A stretch of 64,000 nt of DNA from an uncultured Pelagibacteraceae bacterium (lineage in GTDB: Bacteria; Pseudomonadota; Alphaproteobacteria; Pelagibacterales; Pelagibacteraceae), in the NCBI GenBank assembly GCA_902557155.1, contig CACDYR010000002.1, forward strand, positions 236,148 to 300,147, given 5' to 3'. How positions within the stretch are numbered: position 1 is the first letter of the stretch; each line of letters starts with the position of its first letter. The notes beneath the pieces were generated by a model. It was not told the origin of the DNA. It searched no databases and saw nothing but the letters and a program-made list of their open reading frames with translations. Below are positions 1 to 11,199 of the stretch, piece by piece. A program made the position numbers and the translations under genes.

Positions 1-1312
<1,312 letters not shown>

Positions 1313-1314
1313 AA

Positions 1315-2595
1315 ATGAAGTTCTTTGAAACTTCAAAATATCATTCTTTTAAAAAATCAACTTATATAACCCTTAGATGGATCGGAATTATTGGACAATT
1401 AATTGCAGTAAATTTTGTATATTTATTTTTAAATTCTAGTTTAGATTTTATCACTTCAAATTTAGTTATTTTTTTAGGAATATTAAGTAATTTATATTTA
1501 ATATTTATTTATAAAAAAACACAATTATCAGATAGATCTGCTTTTATTTTCCTGCTTATTGATATTTTGCAATTAGGTGTCCTTCTTTATTTGTCAGGAG
1601 GAATAACAAATCCATTTGTAATTTTTTTATTAATACCAAGTGTTTTTTCTTCATCAAATTTAAGCTTAAGAACTAATACTTTGTTAGTAATTTTAACAAT
1701 AATTATAATTGTCTTTTTAACTTTTGATCATCAAGATTTGCCAATTAATTTAAATAGTGATTTTCATAACAATCATTATTTTTATTATTCCATCCCAGTA
1801 TCTTTGATTATTGCTTTAGTATTTTTAAATTATTTTGCAATGACATTTGGCACACAATCTAGATTAAGAAAAGAGGCATTAGGAAAAATGGAAGAGGTAA
1901 TGGCTAAAGAACATGAGCTTTTATCTTTGGGCGGACAAGCTGCTGCAGCGGCACATTCTTTAGGTACACCACTTTCCACAATAACAATAATTGCGCATGA
2001 TTTAATGAAACAATTTAAAGGTCAAAAAGATTTGGAGAAAGATATAGAGTTATTAAATAGCCAAGTCGAGCGATGTAATGAAATTTTAAAGAGATTAACT
2101 TTAAATCCTGTGGAGGAAGATGAATTTATTGATAAAGATATTAACATTCGAGATTATTTGCATGAAATTATCTCTTCATTTAAGGAAATAAGTAAAAAGG
2201 AATTTGTTTTCAATTTTGATCAAGATTCAAACCCAAAAAAAATAAGTAAATCTATTGAAATAGTTTATGGATTAAGAAACTTTATAGGAAATGCAAACAA
2301 ATTTGCCAAAAATTCTATTTTTATTAATTTAAAAAGTGACAGTGAATTTACAGAGCTCACAGTAGAAGATGATGGTAATGGTTATCCAAGAGATATTATA
2401 TCGAAAATTGGAGAACCATATTTAAAATCAAATTATTCAAAAGATAAGTCTAAAGAGGGTTTAGGACTAGGGTTGTTTATTGGTAAAACTTTATTAGAAA
2501 AAAATTTTGCATCAGTCAATTGTAGAAATTCCAAAACACGTAGTGGTGCTGAAGTTATTATTAGATGGAAGAATAAAGAATTATTTAATATTTAA
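1315..2595 (+). CDS. regB: RegB/PrrB/ActS-type redox sensor histidine kinase
   Basis: This is a 426-residue membrane sensor kinase. The N-terminal half (about residues 15-180) holds roughly six hydrophobic segments. It carries GGITNPF at 95-101, which matches the GGxxNPF quinone-binding heptapeptide known from RegB. The H-box (AAHSLGTPL) places the phosphorylated His at residue 214, and Cys254 in VERCNEIL matches the redox-active cysteine of RegB. The C-terminal ATPase domain shows an N-box ([10 protein letters not shown]), VEDDGNG and GLGLGLFIG. In other alphaproteobacteria RegB pairs with the response regulator RegA and adjusts respiratory and energy genes to redox state. No regulator gene lies beside it here. 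The start two bases after the gyrB stop suggests co-transcription. Confidence 0.85.
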   Translation: MKFFETSKYHSFKKSTYITLRWIGIIGQLIAVNFVYLFLNSSLDFITSNLVIFLGILSNLYLIFIYKKTQLSDRSAFIFLLIDILQLGVLLYLSGGITNPFVIFLLIPSVFSSSNLSLRTNTLLVILTIIIIVFLTFDHQDLPINLNSDFHNNHYFYYSIPVSLIIALVFLNYFAMTFGTQSRLRKEALGKMEEVMAKEHELLSLGGQAAAAAHSLGTPLSTITIIAHDLMKQFKGQKDLEKDIELLNSQVERCNEILKRLTLNPVEEDEFIDKDINIRDYLHEIISSFKEISKKEFVFNFDQDSNPKKISKSIEIVYGLRNFIGNANKFAKNSIFINLKSDSEFTELTVEDDGNGYPRDIISKIGEPYLKSNYSKDKSKEGLGLGLFIGKTLLEKNFASVNCRNSKTRSGAEVIIRWKNKELFNI

Positions 2596-4391
2596 TGGAA
2601 TTTGTTTTTTGTTTCAAATAATGAGCTTAATTGAGATATCATAACATCTCCTAATTCATTTACGTCAGTAATTTTAATAGCTTTATTGTAATATCTTGAA
2701 ACATCGTGACCAATTCCTATAGCCAAAACTTCAATATCCGATTTATTTTCAATAAATTTTACAATCTTTTTTAAATGTTTTTCCAAAAAATCACCTGAAT
2801 TTACAGAAAGAGTTGAGTCATCTACAGGGGCTCCATCAGAAATAACCATTAATATTTTTCTTTCCTCTTTTCTCTTTTTTATTCTGTTATAGGCCCACGA
2901 TATAGCTTCTCCATCGATGTTCTCTTTGAGCAATCCTTCTTTAAGCATTAGCCCTAAATTATTTTTTGCCTGTCTCCAATGGGTATCTGCTCCTTTGTAA
3001 ATAATATGTCTTAGGTCGTTCAATCTTCCTGGTGTTTTAGGTTTAGAATTTTTGGTCCATAATTCTCTACTTTGTCCACCCTTCCAATTTTTAGTTGTGA
3101 AACCTAAAATTTCAACTTTAACAGAGCACCTTTCTAGCGTTCTGGATAAAATATCTGCACAAATAGCTGCAATAGTAATTGGTCTTCCTCTCATGGATCC
3201 GGAATTATCAATGAGTAGAGTCACTACTGTATCTTTAAAATCTAAATCTTTTTCTTTTTTGAATGACAAAGAATTATATGGATCCATAATAATTCTTGGA
3301 AGTTTTGAACTGTCTAATAATCCCTCCTCTAAATCAAACTCCCATGCTCTATTTTGTTTTGCAAGCAATTGTCTTTGAAGTTTATTAGCAAGTTTTGTTA
3401 TAATATCTTGAAAGCCTATTAATTGTTGATCTAAATTTCTTCTTAGTTTTGTTGCTTCATCTGCATTTTCTAGATTTTCAGCTTTTACAACTTCATCAAA
3501 CTGAGTTGTAAATATTTTATAATCTAAATTGATATTATCTATTTTTTTTTGAGCTACTTGTTCTGAACTTTGTTCATCTGACTCTGTGTCTGATAATTGT
3601 TCGTCAAAGTTAAATTCGTCAACACTAAAATCAGCATCTAATGAAGCCTCAGATACATTTTCATCTTTTTCATCTTTATTATCTTCTTTGTCATTATTTT
3701 CATCTTCATTAGATGGATTATCTTGTCCTTGATCTTGATTTTCTTCTTTTCTTTCATCCTCATCTTCACTCTGAAAAATGTCCATTTCTTTCAATATTTC
3801 TGAAAACTTTGAACTATAAATGTTTTGATCTTCAAGATTTTCAAGTAAAAATTCTTTATGTTTTTCTATAGCTTCCTCAAAGTCTTTTTCCCAAAAATTA
3901 AGCATTTTTGTTGTTAGAGGATTTAGCTTAATTTTATGAAAATTCTTAAGCATATATAGTTCAAATGCTTCTGATACAGATACATCTTCTTTAGTTTTTA
4001 ATTGATCTTTGCGTTTACGATTTATTATTTGATGATAATTTTCTTGAAAATTTTTCTCAATTCCTTTTAACATTTTTCCTCCCAGAGTCTCATAACGTAT
4101 TTTTTCAGCTATATTATAAAGAGATCTAGAAGATGTATTTGAGGGAAGGTTTTTTTTGTAAATTGTTTCATTACAAAATTTTTTTTTCAAAGCAGAGGAG
4201 TCTGTTTCTGCACGTAATCTTATAAAATCAGCTGGACTAGTTAAATTATCAATCTCTAGAAAATTAAATTCTTTTATTTTTTTTTCTTCAGAATTTGTTT
4301 TTTTAAAATCAAAATCATCAGCAATTACTTTTGCTGTAGAAGTTAAAGCAATTTTGAATTTTTCTTTTAAATTATTTTCTTTAGTGCTCAT
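2592..4391 (-). CDS. cobT: CobT-like VWA-domain protein (cobaltochelatase subunit family)
   Basis: The protein has 599 residues, the usual CobT length. It has an N-terminal conserved helical region, a very acidic middle (about residues 200-280, rich in Asp, Glu and Ser), and a C-terminal von Willebrand A domain with the MIDAS motif DNSGSM at 395-400. In aerobic cobalamin synthesis CobT and the AAA+ protein CobS form a ring complex that powers CobN, which inserts cobalt into hydrogenobyrinate diamide. No cobN or other cobalamin gene is in this window, so the substrate here is uncertain. Its start overlaps the cobS stop by one base, so the two are translationally linked. Its 3' end overlaps the stop of the convergent regB-like gene by four bases. 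Confidence 0.85.
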   Translation of the reverse strand: MSTKENNLKEKFKIALTSTAKVIADDFDFKKTNSEEKKIKEFNFLEIDNLTSPADFIRLRAETDSSALKKKFCNETIYKKNLPSNTSSRSLYNIAEKIRYETLGGKMLKGIEKNFQENYHQIINRKRKDQLKTKEDVSVSEAFELYMLKNFHKIKLNPLTTKMLNFWEKDFEEAIEKHKEFLLENLEDQNIYSSKFSEILKEMDIFQSEDEDERKEENQDQGQDNPSNEDENNDKEDNKDEKDENVSEASLDADFSVDEFNFDEQLSDTESDEQSSEQVAQKKIDNINLDYKIFTTQFDEVVKAENLENADEATKLRRNLDQQLIGFQDIITKLANKLQRQLLAKQNRAWEFDLEEGLLDSSKLPRIIMDPYNSLSFKKEKDLDFKDTVVTLLIDNSGSMRGRPITIAAICADILSRTLERCSVKVEILGFTTKNWKGGQSRELWTKNSKPKTPGRLNDLRHIIYKGADTHWRQAKNNLGLMLKEGLLKENIDGEAISWAYNRIKKRKEERKILMVISDGAPVDDSTLSVNSGDFLEKHLKKIVKFIENKSDIEVLAIGIGHDVSRYYNKAIKITDVNELGDVMISQLSSLFETKNKFH

Positions 4392-5365
4392 TAGATTTGA
4401 ATATTAATCAAAGATTCTGGCAATTCTTCACCAAAACATCTTTGATAATATTCTGCGATAGTATTTTTTTCAATATCATCACATTTATTAAGAAAAGTTA
4501 CTCTAAAAGCGTAACCAGTGTCTTTAAATATCTCTGCATTTTCTGCCCAATGTAACACCGTTCTTGGGCTCATCACTGTTGAAATATCTCCTGCAATAAA
4601 TCCTTTACGCGTTAAAGATGCTACTTTTATCATGTTAGCAACCTTTTCTTTTCCCTTTGCGTTATTTAAGTTTTTATTTTTAGACAAAACAATGTCCATT
4701 TCTCTATCTAGGCTAAGATAGTTTAAAGTTGTAACAATATTCCATCTATCCATCTGACCTTGGTTAATTTGCTGCGTACCATGATAAAGACCTGTCGTAT
4801 CACCAAGTCCAACAGTATTTGAAGTAGCAAATAATCTAAAAAATTTATTTTGTTTAATTACTTTATTTTTATCTAGTAATGTAAAATTTCCCTCAGCTTC
4901 CAAAACTCTTTGAATTACAAACATTACATCAGGTCTACCAGCATCATATTCATCAAAAACAAGTGCAACTGGATTTTGTATAGACCATGGTAAAATTCCC
5001 TCGTTAAATTGAGTTACTTGTTTACCATCTTTAAGAACAATCGCATCTTTTCCAATCAAATCAATTCTACTTACATGACTATCTAAATTTACACGGATGC
5101 AAGGCCAATTTAATCTTGCAGCAATTTGCTCAATGTGAGTAGATTTACCAGTGCCATGATATCCTTGAACTAAAACCCTCTTATTATAAGCAAATCCTGA
5201 AATAATGGCTAAAGTAGTATCTCTATCGAACTTGTAGTTTTTATCAATTTCAGGAACATATTCATTCTTATTTGAAAATGCGTCTACTTCCATTTCTGAA
5301 TCAATTCCAAAAGTCTGTTTTAATGAAACTTTAATATCCGGTTCTGTGTTAAGATTTGGTGTCAA
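4391..5365 (-). CDS. cobS: CobS-like AAA+ ATPase (cobaltochelatase subunit family)
   Basis: This is a 324-residue MoxR-type AAA+ ATPase, full length for CobS. The N-terminal block ([12 protein letters not shown] near residue 20) is typical of CobS. Walker A is GYHGTGKST at 68-76, followed by the strongly conserved [13 protein letters not shown] segment, and Walker B is ALVFDEYD with D138 and E139. The family acts as the motor of an ATPase plus VWA chaperone pair, here with the overlapping downstream cobT. The gene overlaps the upstream J-domain gene by 17 bases, so the three form one transcription unit. The cobalt-chelation role is only inferred from the family name, since CobN is not seen. 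Confidence 0.88.
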   Translation of the reverse strand: MTPNLNTEPDIKVSLKQTFGIDSEMEVDAFSNKNEYVPEIDKNYKFDRDTTLAIISGFAYNKRVLVQGYHGTGKSTHIEQIAARLNWPCIRVNLDSHVSRIDLIGKDAIVLKDGKQVTQFNEGILPWSIQNPVALVFDEYDAGRPDVMFVIQRVLEAEGNFTLLDKNKVIKQNKFFRLFATSNTVGLGDTTGLYHGTQQINQGQMDRWNIVTTLNYLSLDREMDIVLSKNKNLNNAKGKEKVANMIKVASLTRKGFIAGDISTVMSPRTVLHWAENAEIFKDTGYAFRVTFLNKCDDIEKNTIAEYYQRCFGEELPESLINIQI

Positions 5366-5882
5366 TTTTTTCTCTATAGGTATTTTTTAATTGAGTGTAA
5401 GCCAATGTTATAAGTTTAAGTTTTTCTTCGTATTTTTTATTTCCAGAATTCATATCAGGGTGAAATTTTTTCACAAGTAATTTGAATTTATCTTGTATTT
5501 TCTTCCACTTTAAACCCACAGAAACCCCCAATATTCCAAAAGCTTTTATATCTTTATGATCGAATTTAAATTGACGCATATGATTATAATCTCCATTTAT
5601 TTTTTCTTTATCTAACTCATCTCTCAAAGTTGTATTCCATAACACTTTGAAAAAATTATCTGAAGAGCTAAAGCTTTGCGTGGGTTTGTGCCAAGTCATG
5701 TCAGATTTTAAAAAATCCAATACTTGGTCATCATTCATTCCTGAAAAATAGTTCCAATTTTTATTAAATTCTTTTACATGCTCAAGGCAAAGCATTCTAA
5801 ATTTTCTGCTATTATCTTTTTCAACTGGTGCCTTATATTCACCTATTTCATTACAATTATTCCAGTCACAAATATTTTTCAT
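5349..5882 (-). CDS. J-domain (DnaJ-like) protein with N-terminal Cys/His cluster
   Basis: The protein has 177 residues if translation begins at the ATG at 5882; an in-frame ATG five codons upstream is also possible. The C-terminal 60 residues form a J domain with the Hsp70-stimulating HPD motif at 141-143. The N-terminus carries C5, C10, C32 and H35 (CDWNNC and LCLEH), spaced like a small metal site. There is no G/F region and no DnaJ zinc-finger repeat, so this is a specialised co-chaperone and not general DnaJ. It overlaps cobS by 17 bases and is divergent from bolA with a 17-base gap. I infer that it may help assemble the CobS/CobT complex or its client with DnaK. Confidence 0.8.
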   Translation of the reverse strand: MKNICDWNNCNEIGEYKAPVEKDNSRKFRMLCLEHVKEFNKNWNYFSGMNDDQVLDFLKSDMTWHKPTQSFSSSDNFFKVLWNTTLRDELDKEKINGDYNHMRQFKFDHKDIKAFGILGVSVGLKWKKIQDKFKLLVKKFHPDMNSGNKKYEEKLKLITLAYTQLKNTYREKIDTKS

Positions 5883-5899
5883 GATATATAATAACATAT

Positions 5900-6160
5900 A
5901 TGGATATAAATGAGTTAATTACAATTGTAAAAAATAAATTATTAAATCAAATAAATATTGAAAGTATAAATATTGAAGATAAATCTTTTCTTCATAAAAA
6001 TCATAAAGGAAATAAAGAAGGAAAATATCATTTAAAATTATTTATCGTTTCTCAAGAACTAAAAAAAATGAGTAAAATTGAAAGTAATAAAAAAATCTAC
6101 AAGATTTTAGATCAAGAATTAAAAGAATTTATTCACTCAATCCAAATTTTAATTAGTTAA
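5900..6160 (+). CDS. bolA: BolA family protein
   Basis: This is an 86-residue BolA/IbaG-type protein. It has the family core HKNHKGNKEGKYHLKLFIVS (about residues 32-51) followed by NKKIYKILDQEL and a C-terminal IHSIQILIS strand, which fits the BolA alpha-beta fold. BolA proteins bind monothiol glutaredoxins with shared Fe-S clusters, and some act as transcription factors. Pairing of bolA with a divergent J-domain gene is common in alphaproteobacteria by my recollection. Its 3' end overlaps the end of the convergent aroB by 12 bases. No glutaredoxin gene is next to it here. Confidence 0.88.
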   Translation: MDINELITIVKNKLLNQINIESINIEDKSFLHKNHKGNKEGKYHLKLFIVSQELKKMSKIESNKKIYKILDQELKEFIHSIQILIS

Positions 6161-7255
6161 AAATTTTTTTAGAAATAAATTTAAGTTTTTTTTGGAGTAT
6201 TGGTTGTTGAAAATCGGCTTACCAACTTTTTTTAACAAAACTAAGTTTATTTTTTCAGAATTATTTTTTTTATCTTTGATCATAAAAGATAAGATCTTAT
6301 TTAAATCTCTGATAGAAAAATATTTTTTTATAGAAGAAGGTAGACCAGAATTATCAATATGATTTATAATTAAATTGTATTCACTTTTACTAAGCATGTT
6401 TTCCTTAAAACTAAAACTAAGTGCCGTTTTCATTCCAAGTATAACGGCTTCACCATGATTTAGTTTATGGCTGTACCCTAAGCCTGCCTCATAAGCATGG
6501 GCAAATGTATGGCCAAAATTTAATACTTTTCTAAATGCTATTTCCTTTTCATCTTTTTCAACTACTTTTTTTTTAATTTTACAACTTTCATAAATTGCTT
6601 TTTCAATAAATGGAGAAGAAAGACTTAAAATCTTTTTAAGATTTTTATTTAAGAAACTAAAAAATTTTTTATTATCAATTAATGAATGTTTCAGTATTTC
6701 TCCATATCCACAAATTATTTCTCTTTTTGATAAAGATTTAAGAAATTGAATATCTGAGAGAACCAGTGATGGTTGATAAAAGCTTCCTATTAAATTTTTA
6801 CCATATTTAGAATTAACTCCAGTTTTTCCCCCGATTGATGAATCAACTTGAGCCAAAAGAGTTGTTGGAATATTTGCAAACTTTAGGCCCCTTTTGAAAA
6901 GACTAGCCGCAAAACCACTTACATCGCCTGTAATTCCTCCTCCTAATGAAATTAAAATATCATTTCTTGAAAAGTTTTTATTTAATAAAACTTCAAGAAT
7001 TTTATTAACGCTATTAATATTTTTATTTTTTTCACTAGCATTAAAAAATAACACAAAAATACTTTTTTTTTTTAAAGACTTTTTAATATTTGAGACAAAT
7101 TTTTGTGGAACATTTTTATCAACAACAATTAAACATTTATCAAAATCAATTGAATTTGATTTAAAAATTTTTAACAAACTTGAGGTCAAATTTGATCCAA
7201 TAATTATTGGATATTTTTCAGTTTTAGTTACTATATTTAATCTAGTTTGTTTCAT
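6149..7255 (-). CDS. aroB: 3-dehydroquinate synthase
   Basis: This cytosolic, NAD- and zinc-dependent enzyme converts DAHP to 3-dehydroquinate in the shikimate pathway. The 368 residues match the family length. Visible motifs include the NAD-binding SLGGGITGDVSGF, the PTTLLAQVDSSIGGKTGVN block, GYGEILKHSLI, and the zinc ligands in NFGHTFAHAYE and HGEAVILGM. It overlaps the end of aroK by 14 bases, giving an aroK-aroB operon, the usual pairing of consecutive or related shikimate steps. Together with aroA and the trp and pheA genes in this window, it supplies chorismate for Trp and Phe. Confidence 0.96.
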   Translation of the reverse strand: MKQTRLNIVTKTEKYPIIIGSNLTSSLLKIFKSNSIDFDKCLIVVDKNVPQKFVSNIKKSLKKKSIFVLFFNASEKNKNINSVNKILEVLLNKNFSRNDILISLGGGITGDVSGFAASLFKRGLKFANIPTTLLAQVDSSIGGKTGVNSKYGKNLIGSFYQPSLVLSDIQFLKSLSKREIICGYGEILKHSLIDNKKFFSFLNKNLKKILSLSSPFIEKAIYESCKIKKKVVEKDEKEIAFRKVLNFGHTFAHAYEAGLGYSHKLNHGEAVILGMKTALSFSFKENMLSKSEYNLIINHIDNSGLPSSIKKYFSIRDLNKILSFMIKDKKNNSEKINLVLLKKVGKPIFNNQYSKKNLNLFLKKFLTN

Positions 7256-7754
7256 AAATTTCTACAATTTTTTTTACGATTTCAGTTTTAGTAAGATTAT
7301 CACACTTTATCTCATATAAAGCTTTAGAATAAATGTTAGATCGTTTCTTAATTAAATCAATTAACTCAGTATCTGTTGCATTAATCGCCAATGGTCTTTT
7401 TTTACTGTTTTTAATTCTATTTAACAATGTTTTATCATCCCAATTTAGCCAAAAGGATAAATGATGTTTTAAAATTTCTTTCCTAATATTGTTATTTGTA
7501 AATGCTCCCCCACCAAGTGAAATCACAGTAGAGCTTAATTTAAGTTTTTTTAAAGTTGTTTGTTCTTCAATTTTTCTAAAATAATTCTCACCTTTATCTT
7601 CAAAGATTTTTTTTATTGTAATGTTTAAATTTTTTTCAATTTCTTTATCGATATCTACAAAATTTAATTTTAATTTCTTAGCTACTAAAGATCCAATGGA
7701 GCTCTTACCAGAACCCATCATCCCCAAAAAAACTAGATTTTCTTTTGATTTCAT
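7242..7754 (-). CDS. aroK: Shikimate kinase
   Basis: This enzyme phosphorylates shikimate to shikimate 3-phosphate with ATP. I start it at the ATG at 7754 (170 residues), because the P-loop GMMGSGKSS then falls at residues 11-19 as in other AroK proteins. An in-frame ATG 63 bases upstream would add an unconserved tail. Other motifs are the shikimate-binding DIDKEIE, FRKIEE, and SLGGGAFT (GGG motif), followed by the LID region KRPLA. It overlaps aroB and is divergent from the small membrane protein gene at 7812. Confidence 0.94.
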   Translation of the reverse strand: MKSKENLVFLGMMGSGKSSIGSLVAKKLKLNFVDIDKEIEKNLNITIKKIFEDKGENYFRKIEEQTTLKKLKLSSTVISLGGGAFTNNNIRKEILKHHLSFWLNWDDKTLLNRIKNSKKRPLAINATDTELIDLIKKRSNIYSKALYEIKCDNLTKTEIVKKIVEIYETN

Positions 7755-7811
7755 AAGTTTCTTTATTGAAAAAACATAAATATGTCTTAATTTGAAATTA
7801 TCTAAAAGTAT

Positions 7812-7994
7812 ATGCAATTCATTAAAAACACAAGTTCAGGCAAAGCAAGTATCATAGGACTTGTGATTAAATCTATAATCGGATTAGGGGTTATTTTAGG
7901 TATTATTTTTTTTCTAAGTACAATTGATTTTCCTGCACCTAAAAAAGAAATTGAAAAAATTATTCCAAATGAAAATTTTAAAATTGTTAAATAA
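7812..7994 (+). CDS. Small single-pass membrane protein, unknown function
   Basis: A 60-residue protein with one strongly hydrophobic segment (about residues 13-37, IIGLVIKSIIGLGVILGIIF). A short polar tail with PAPKKEIEKIIPNENFK follows it. I do not recognise a named family. It reads as a real gene because its 3' end overlaps the start of the following secreted-protein gene by 26 bases, an arrangement typical of co-translated partners. The divergent region upstream (7755-7811) can serve both it and aroK. I infer an inner-membrane protein whose tail faces the periplasm or cytoplasm. The topology is not certain. Confidence 0.6.
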   Translation: MQFIKNTSSGKASIIGLVIKSIIGLGVILGIIFFLSTIDFPAPKKEIEKIIPNENFKIVK

Positions 7995-9732
7995 GAAAAT
8001 TCTTTTAATTAAATTAGTTTGTCTTATTTTTTTTACACCTGCGTTTGCAGAAGAGAAACCGATTGATATTTGGAATATAGAAAAAAAAGATAATCAAGTT
8101 ATTTCAGAGACAAATATTTCAAGTGAAAATTCTAGTGGCACTGCTCAGAATAGTGTTTATGAACTACAAACAAATAAACAAAAAGATACTATTAAACTTG
8201 ATAAAGAATTTTCATCAAAAGAAATTAAAATTGTTGGACTATATGATCCTAGTGAATACGGTTTGAGTATGGATATGTGGTCAAATTCTGATGGAACTAA
8301 ATTAAAAAATTTATTTCAGAATATTAATAAGTTTAATCTTTCAGAAGATGCATCTGATATAATGCACATATCTTTATTAACCAACGCTTATTCTCCAACT
8401 CAAAATATTACTGAGAAAGAATTTATGAGCTTTAAATCTGATTGGTTAATAAAAGATGCAAACTTAGAATTAATAGAAGAATATTTAATTAAAAATCAAA
8501 TAATAAATTTGCATCCAAATTTAACAAGATATTTAGTAGATACTTATTTGTCAGAATCAAACGTAAAAAAATCATGTGAGATTTTTTCTAAAAATTCTGA
8601 GCCCATTCAAGATGAATATTTATCAAAATTTAATTTATATTGTTTAATCAATTATGGAAAAAATGAAGAAGCACAACTAATCTTAGATTTAAAAAAAGAG
8701 TTAGGTTTTGAAGATAGTTATTACGAAAACAAAATAAATTATTTATTTGGATATTTAGATGAAGCAGATAAAGAAATATCAATAAATTCAATTTTAGATT
8801 TTCATTTAGCTCATAGAACTAATCCTGAGTTTTCTTATGAACCAAGTGAAGATACACCTAAAATAATTTGGAAATATCTTTCAGCTGCTAATTTACTTTT
8901 TAAAATTCAAGATATAGAAATTACTGATGTAGAAAAAATTTCCACAATAGAAAAAGCTGTAAATGATAAAAATTATTCTGAAGAGGAGTTATTCGAATTT
9001 TATAAAAAATTCCAATTTAATATTAATCAATTTTTAAATGCAAAAGAGGCATATAAATCCCTATCTTCAATCGAGGGACGCGCTCTTTTATATCAAAGAA
9101 CTCTTTTAACTGAAGAACCAAAAATCAAATTAGAATTTATAAAGATATTAAAGGATCTATTTATATCTGATGAAATAGGTGATGCCTTTGATTTGGAATT
9201 AAAAAAATTTTTAGGTGAAATTAATGTTGAGGATGTGCCCTCAAATTTTACAACATTTTATAATAGTAATCTAAACAAGAAAGAGACAGCAGATAAAAAA
9301 ATTAAATATAATAGTAAAATTCTACATCAATCAAAACTTATAAATTATTTCAATGGGGACTATGCAAAATCTAAAATTGAAGAGGACCTAGATAAATTTT
9401 TAAAGAAAATTAAAAAAGATAAAAAATATTTTTTATCAAAAAAAGATATAATTTTTCTAGAGGCGCTTAAATCTGATGGAGTTGAAATTTCAAAAAAATA
9501 TGACAGTCTTTATGAGGTGAAGCAATCAGAAATGCCTGCCGATATTCAAACATTGATAGATAATAATGAGATTGGTGCCGCATTGTTGAGAATAATTGAG
9601 GTAATTGGACCTGACAAAATTGAAAATATTGATGAAGATACATTTTATTTTATTATCAATACTTTAAATCAATTAAATGTTGATTTAATTAGAAACAAAC
9701 TATTGCTTAAAGTTCTTCCTTTAAAAGTATAA
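7969..9732 (+). CDS. Large predicted exported protein, unknown function
   Basis: I start this at the ATG at 7969 (587 residues). That start gives a clean signal peptide: a basic n-region, a hydrophobic core (ILLIKLVCLIFF) and an AFA|EE cleavage site near residue 27. The open frame extends 45 bases further upstream inside the 60-residue gene, but that would spoil the signal peptide. The mature part is acidic and predicted to be mostly alpha-helical, with repeated Leu/Lys/Glu-rich segments that suggest TPR-like or other helical repeats. No catalytic motif is visible and I do not recognise the family. It lies just upstream of def with a 21-base gap, possibly in one transcription unit. Confidence 0.72.
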   Translation: MKILKLLNKKILLIKLVCLIFFTPAFAEEKPIDIWNIEKKDNQVISETNISSENSSGTAQNSVYELQTNKQKDTIKLDKEFSSKEIKIVGLYDPSEYGLSMDMWSNSDGTKLKNLFQNINKFNLSEDASDIMHISLLTNAYSPTQNITEKEFMSFKSDWLIKDANLELIEEYLIKNQIINLHPNLTRYLVDTYLSESNVKKSCEIFSKNSEPIQDEYLSKFNLYCLINYGKNEEAQLILDLKKELGFEDSYYENKINYLFGYLDEADKEISINSILDFHLAHRTNPEFSYEPSEDTPKIIWKYLSAANLLFKIQDIEITDVEKISTIEKAVNDKNYSEEELFEFYKKFQFNINQFLNAKEAYKSLSSIEGRALLYQRTLLTEEPKIKLEFIKILKDLFISDEIGDAFDLELKKFLGEINVEDVPSNFTTFYNSNLNKKETADKKIKYNSKILHQSKLINYFNGDYAKSKIEEDLDKFLKKIKKDKKYFLSKKDIIFLEALKSDGVEISKKYDSLYEVKQSEMPADIQTLIDNNEIGAALLRIIEVIGPDKIENIDEDTFYFIINTLNQLNVDLIRNKLLLKVLPLKV

Positions 9733-9753
9733 AAATTATAATAAAATCAATTT

Positions 9754-10272
9754 ATGGCTATCAGAACTATAATAACAGAACCTAATAAACTACTTAGGCA
9801 AATATCTAAACCAGTCAATAGTGTTGGTAAAGAAGAGCAAAAATTGATGGATGATATGCTAGAGACAATGTATGACGCAAACGGAATTGGTCTCGCGGCG
9901 ATACAAGTTGGTGTACCAAAGAGAATTATTGTTATGGATTTAAGTAAAGATGAGAGTAAAAAAGAGCCAAGATATTTCGTAAATCCAGTTATCAAAAATA
10001 AAGATCCAGAAAAAGCAACTTATGAGGAAGGATGTCTTTCTGTGCCAAATCAGTTTGCAGAAATTGATAGACCTAGTAAGTGTGAAGTAGAATATCTTGA
10101 TTATGATGGGGAAAAGAAATTGCTAAAGGCCGATGGTCTTCTGGCAACATGTATTCAGCATGAGATGGACCATTTAGAGGGAATCCTATTTATTGATTAT
10201 CTTTCAAAATTAAAAAGGTCAATGATAATTAAAAAATTATCAAAAATAAAATCTACTTCTGTAGAAGCTTAA
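9754..10272 (+). CDS. def: Peptide deformylase
   Basis: This enzyme removes the N-formyl group from nascent proteins using a bound metal. The 172 residues carry all three family motifs: GIGLAAIQ at 44-51, EGCLS at 92-96 with the metal-binding Cys94, and HEMDH at 136-140 with two metal-binding His and the catalytic Glu137. It is followed by fmt after a 3-base gap, then truA. The def-fmt pair links formylation of initiator tRNA to later deformylation and is widely conserved. Confidence 0.97.
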   Translation: MAIRTIITEPNKLLRQISKPVNSVGKEEQKLMDDMLETMYDANGIGLAAIQVGVPKRIIVMDLSKDESKKEPRYFVNPVIKNKDPEKATYEEGCLSVPNQFAEIDRPSKCEVEYLDYDGEKKLLKADGLLATCIQHEMDHLEGILFIDYLSKLKRSMIIKKLSKIKSTSVEA

Positions 10273-10275
10273 TCA

Positions 10276-11199
10276 ATGCTAAAAAAAATAGTTTTTATGG
10301 GTACTCCCATGTTCGCTGTTCCAATTTTAAAATCACTTTATCAAAATGGATATCCTATTTCTTGTGTTTATACACAACCACCTCAAAAATCTAAAAGAGG
10401 TCAAAAAATTAACAAGTCACCAATTCAATTAATTTCAGAGACTTTAAATATAGAATTTAGAACACCAAATTCATTAAAAGAAAATTTAGATGAATTAGAA
10501 TATTTTAAATCTTTAGATGCAGATTTGGCAATAGTTGTTGCTTATGGTCAAATTATACCAAAGTCATATTTAAATTTAACTAAAAAAGGATTTATTAATG
10601 TACATGCATCTATTCTTCCAAAATGGAGAGGCGCTGCTCCTATTCAAAGATCAATTATGAATTTAGATAAAGAGACAGGAATCAGTATTATGAAAATAGG
10701 GGAGGAATTAGATACAGGACCGGTATGTAATGTTTATAAAATTAATATAGAAAATAATTTAAATGCTGAAGATATTAATGAAAAGCTATCAAGTTTGGCT
10801 GCAGAGAAAATTTTAGATAATATAGATGATATATATGAGGATAAAGCAAACTTTATAGAACAAGATCACTCATCAGCTACATACGCATCAAAAATTCAAA
10901 AATTAGAGGGGCAGATTAATTGGAAAGAAGATGCTAAAATTATAATTGGTAAAATAAATGGACTTTATCCAGTTCCAGGTGCTTATTTCATGTTTAACGG
11001 TGAGAGATACAAAATATTAAAAGCAGAAATTGGACAAGCACAAGGAAAGCCAGGTGAGGTTTTATCTGACCATTTAGAAATTTCATGTGGAGATAAAAAA
11101 TCAATAAAAATTAAAGAAATACAAAGACAAGGAAAAAAGCCTCAAAGTATTGGAGAATTTGTTTTAGGAACACAAATTAAAAAGGGTTCATTTTTATAA
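10276..11199 (+). CDS. fmt: Methionyl-tRNA formyltransferase
   Basis: This enzyme formylates Met-tRNAfMet with 10-formyl-THF before translation initiation. The 307 residues are normal for the family. The N-terminal Rossmann-type domain shows FMGTPMFAVP, the formyl-THF site HASILPKWRGAAPIQRSI (catalytic Asn, His) and the LDTGP loop with the catalytic Asp. The C-terminal OB-like domain binds tRNA. The gene sits between def and truA, with its last base shared with the truA start. Confidence 0.96.
   Translation: MLKKIVFMGTPMFAVPILKSLYQNGYPISCVYTQPPQKSKRGQKINKSPIQLISETLNIEFRTPNSLKENLDELEYFKSLDADLAIVVAYGQIIPKSYLNLTKKGFINVHASILPKWRGAAPIQRSIMNLDKETGISIMKIGEELDTGPVCNVYKINIENNLNAEDINEKLSSLAAEKILDNIDDIYEDKANFIEQDHSSATYASKIQKLEGQINWKEDAKIIIGKINGLYPVPGAYFMFNGERYKILKAEIGQAQGKPGEVLSDHLEISCGDKKSIKIKEIQRQGKKPQSIGEFVLGTQIKKGSFL

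Noticed and set aside
3052..3378. 108-codon plus-strand ORF inside cobT
   Set aside because: It is antisense to the CobT VWA domain and shows no protein-like motif; a shadow of the real gene.
6894..7319. 141-codon plus-strand ORF across aroB/aroK
   Set aside because: Antisense to two clear enzymes, Phe/Leu-rich from reading poly-Lys codons backwards.
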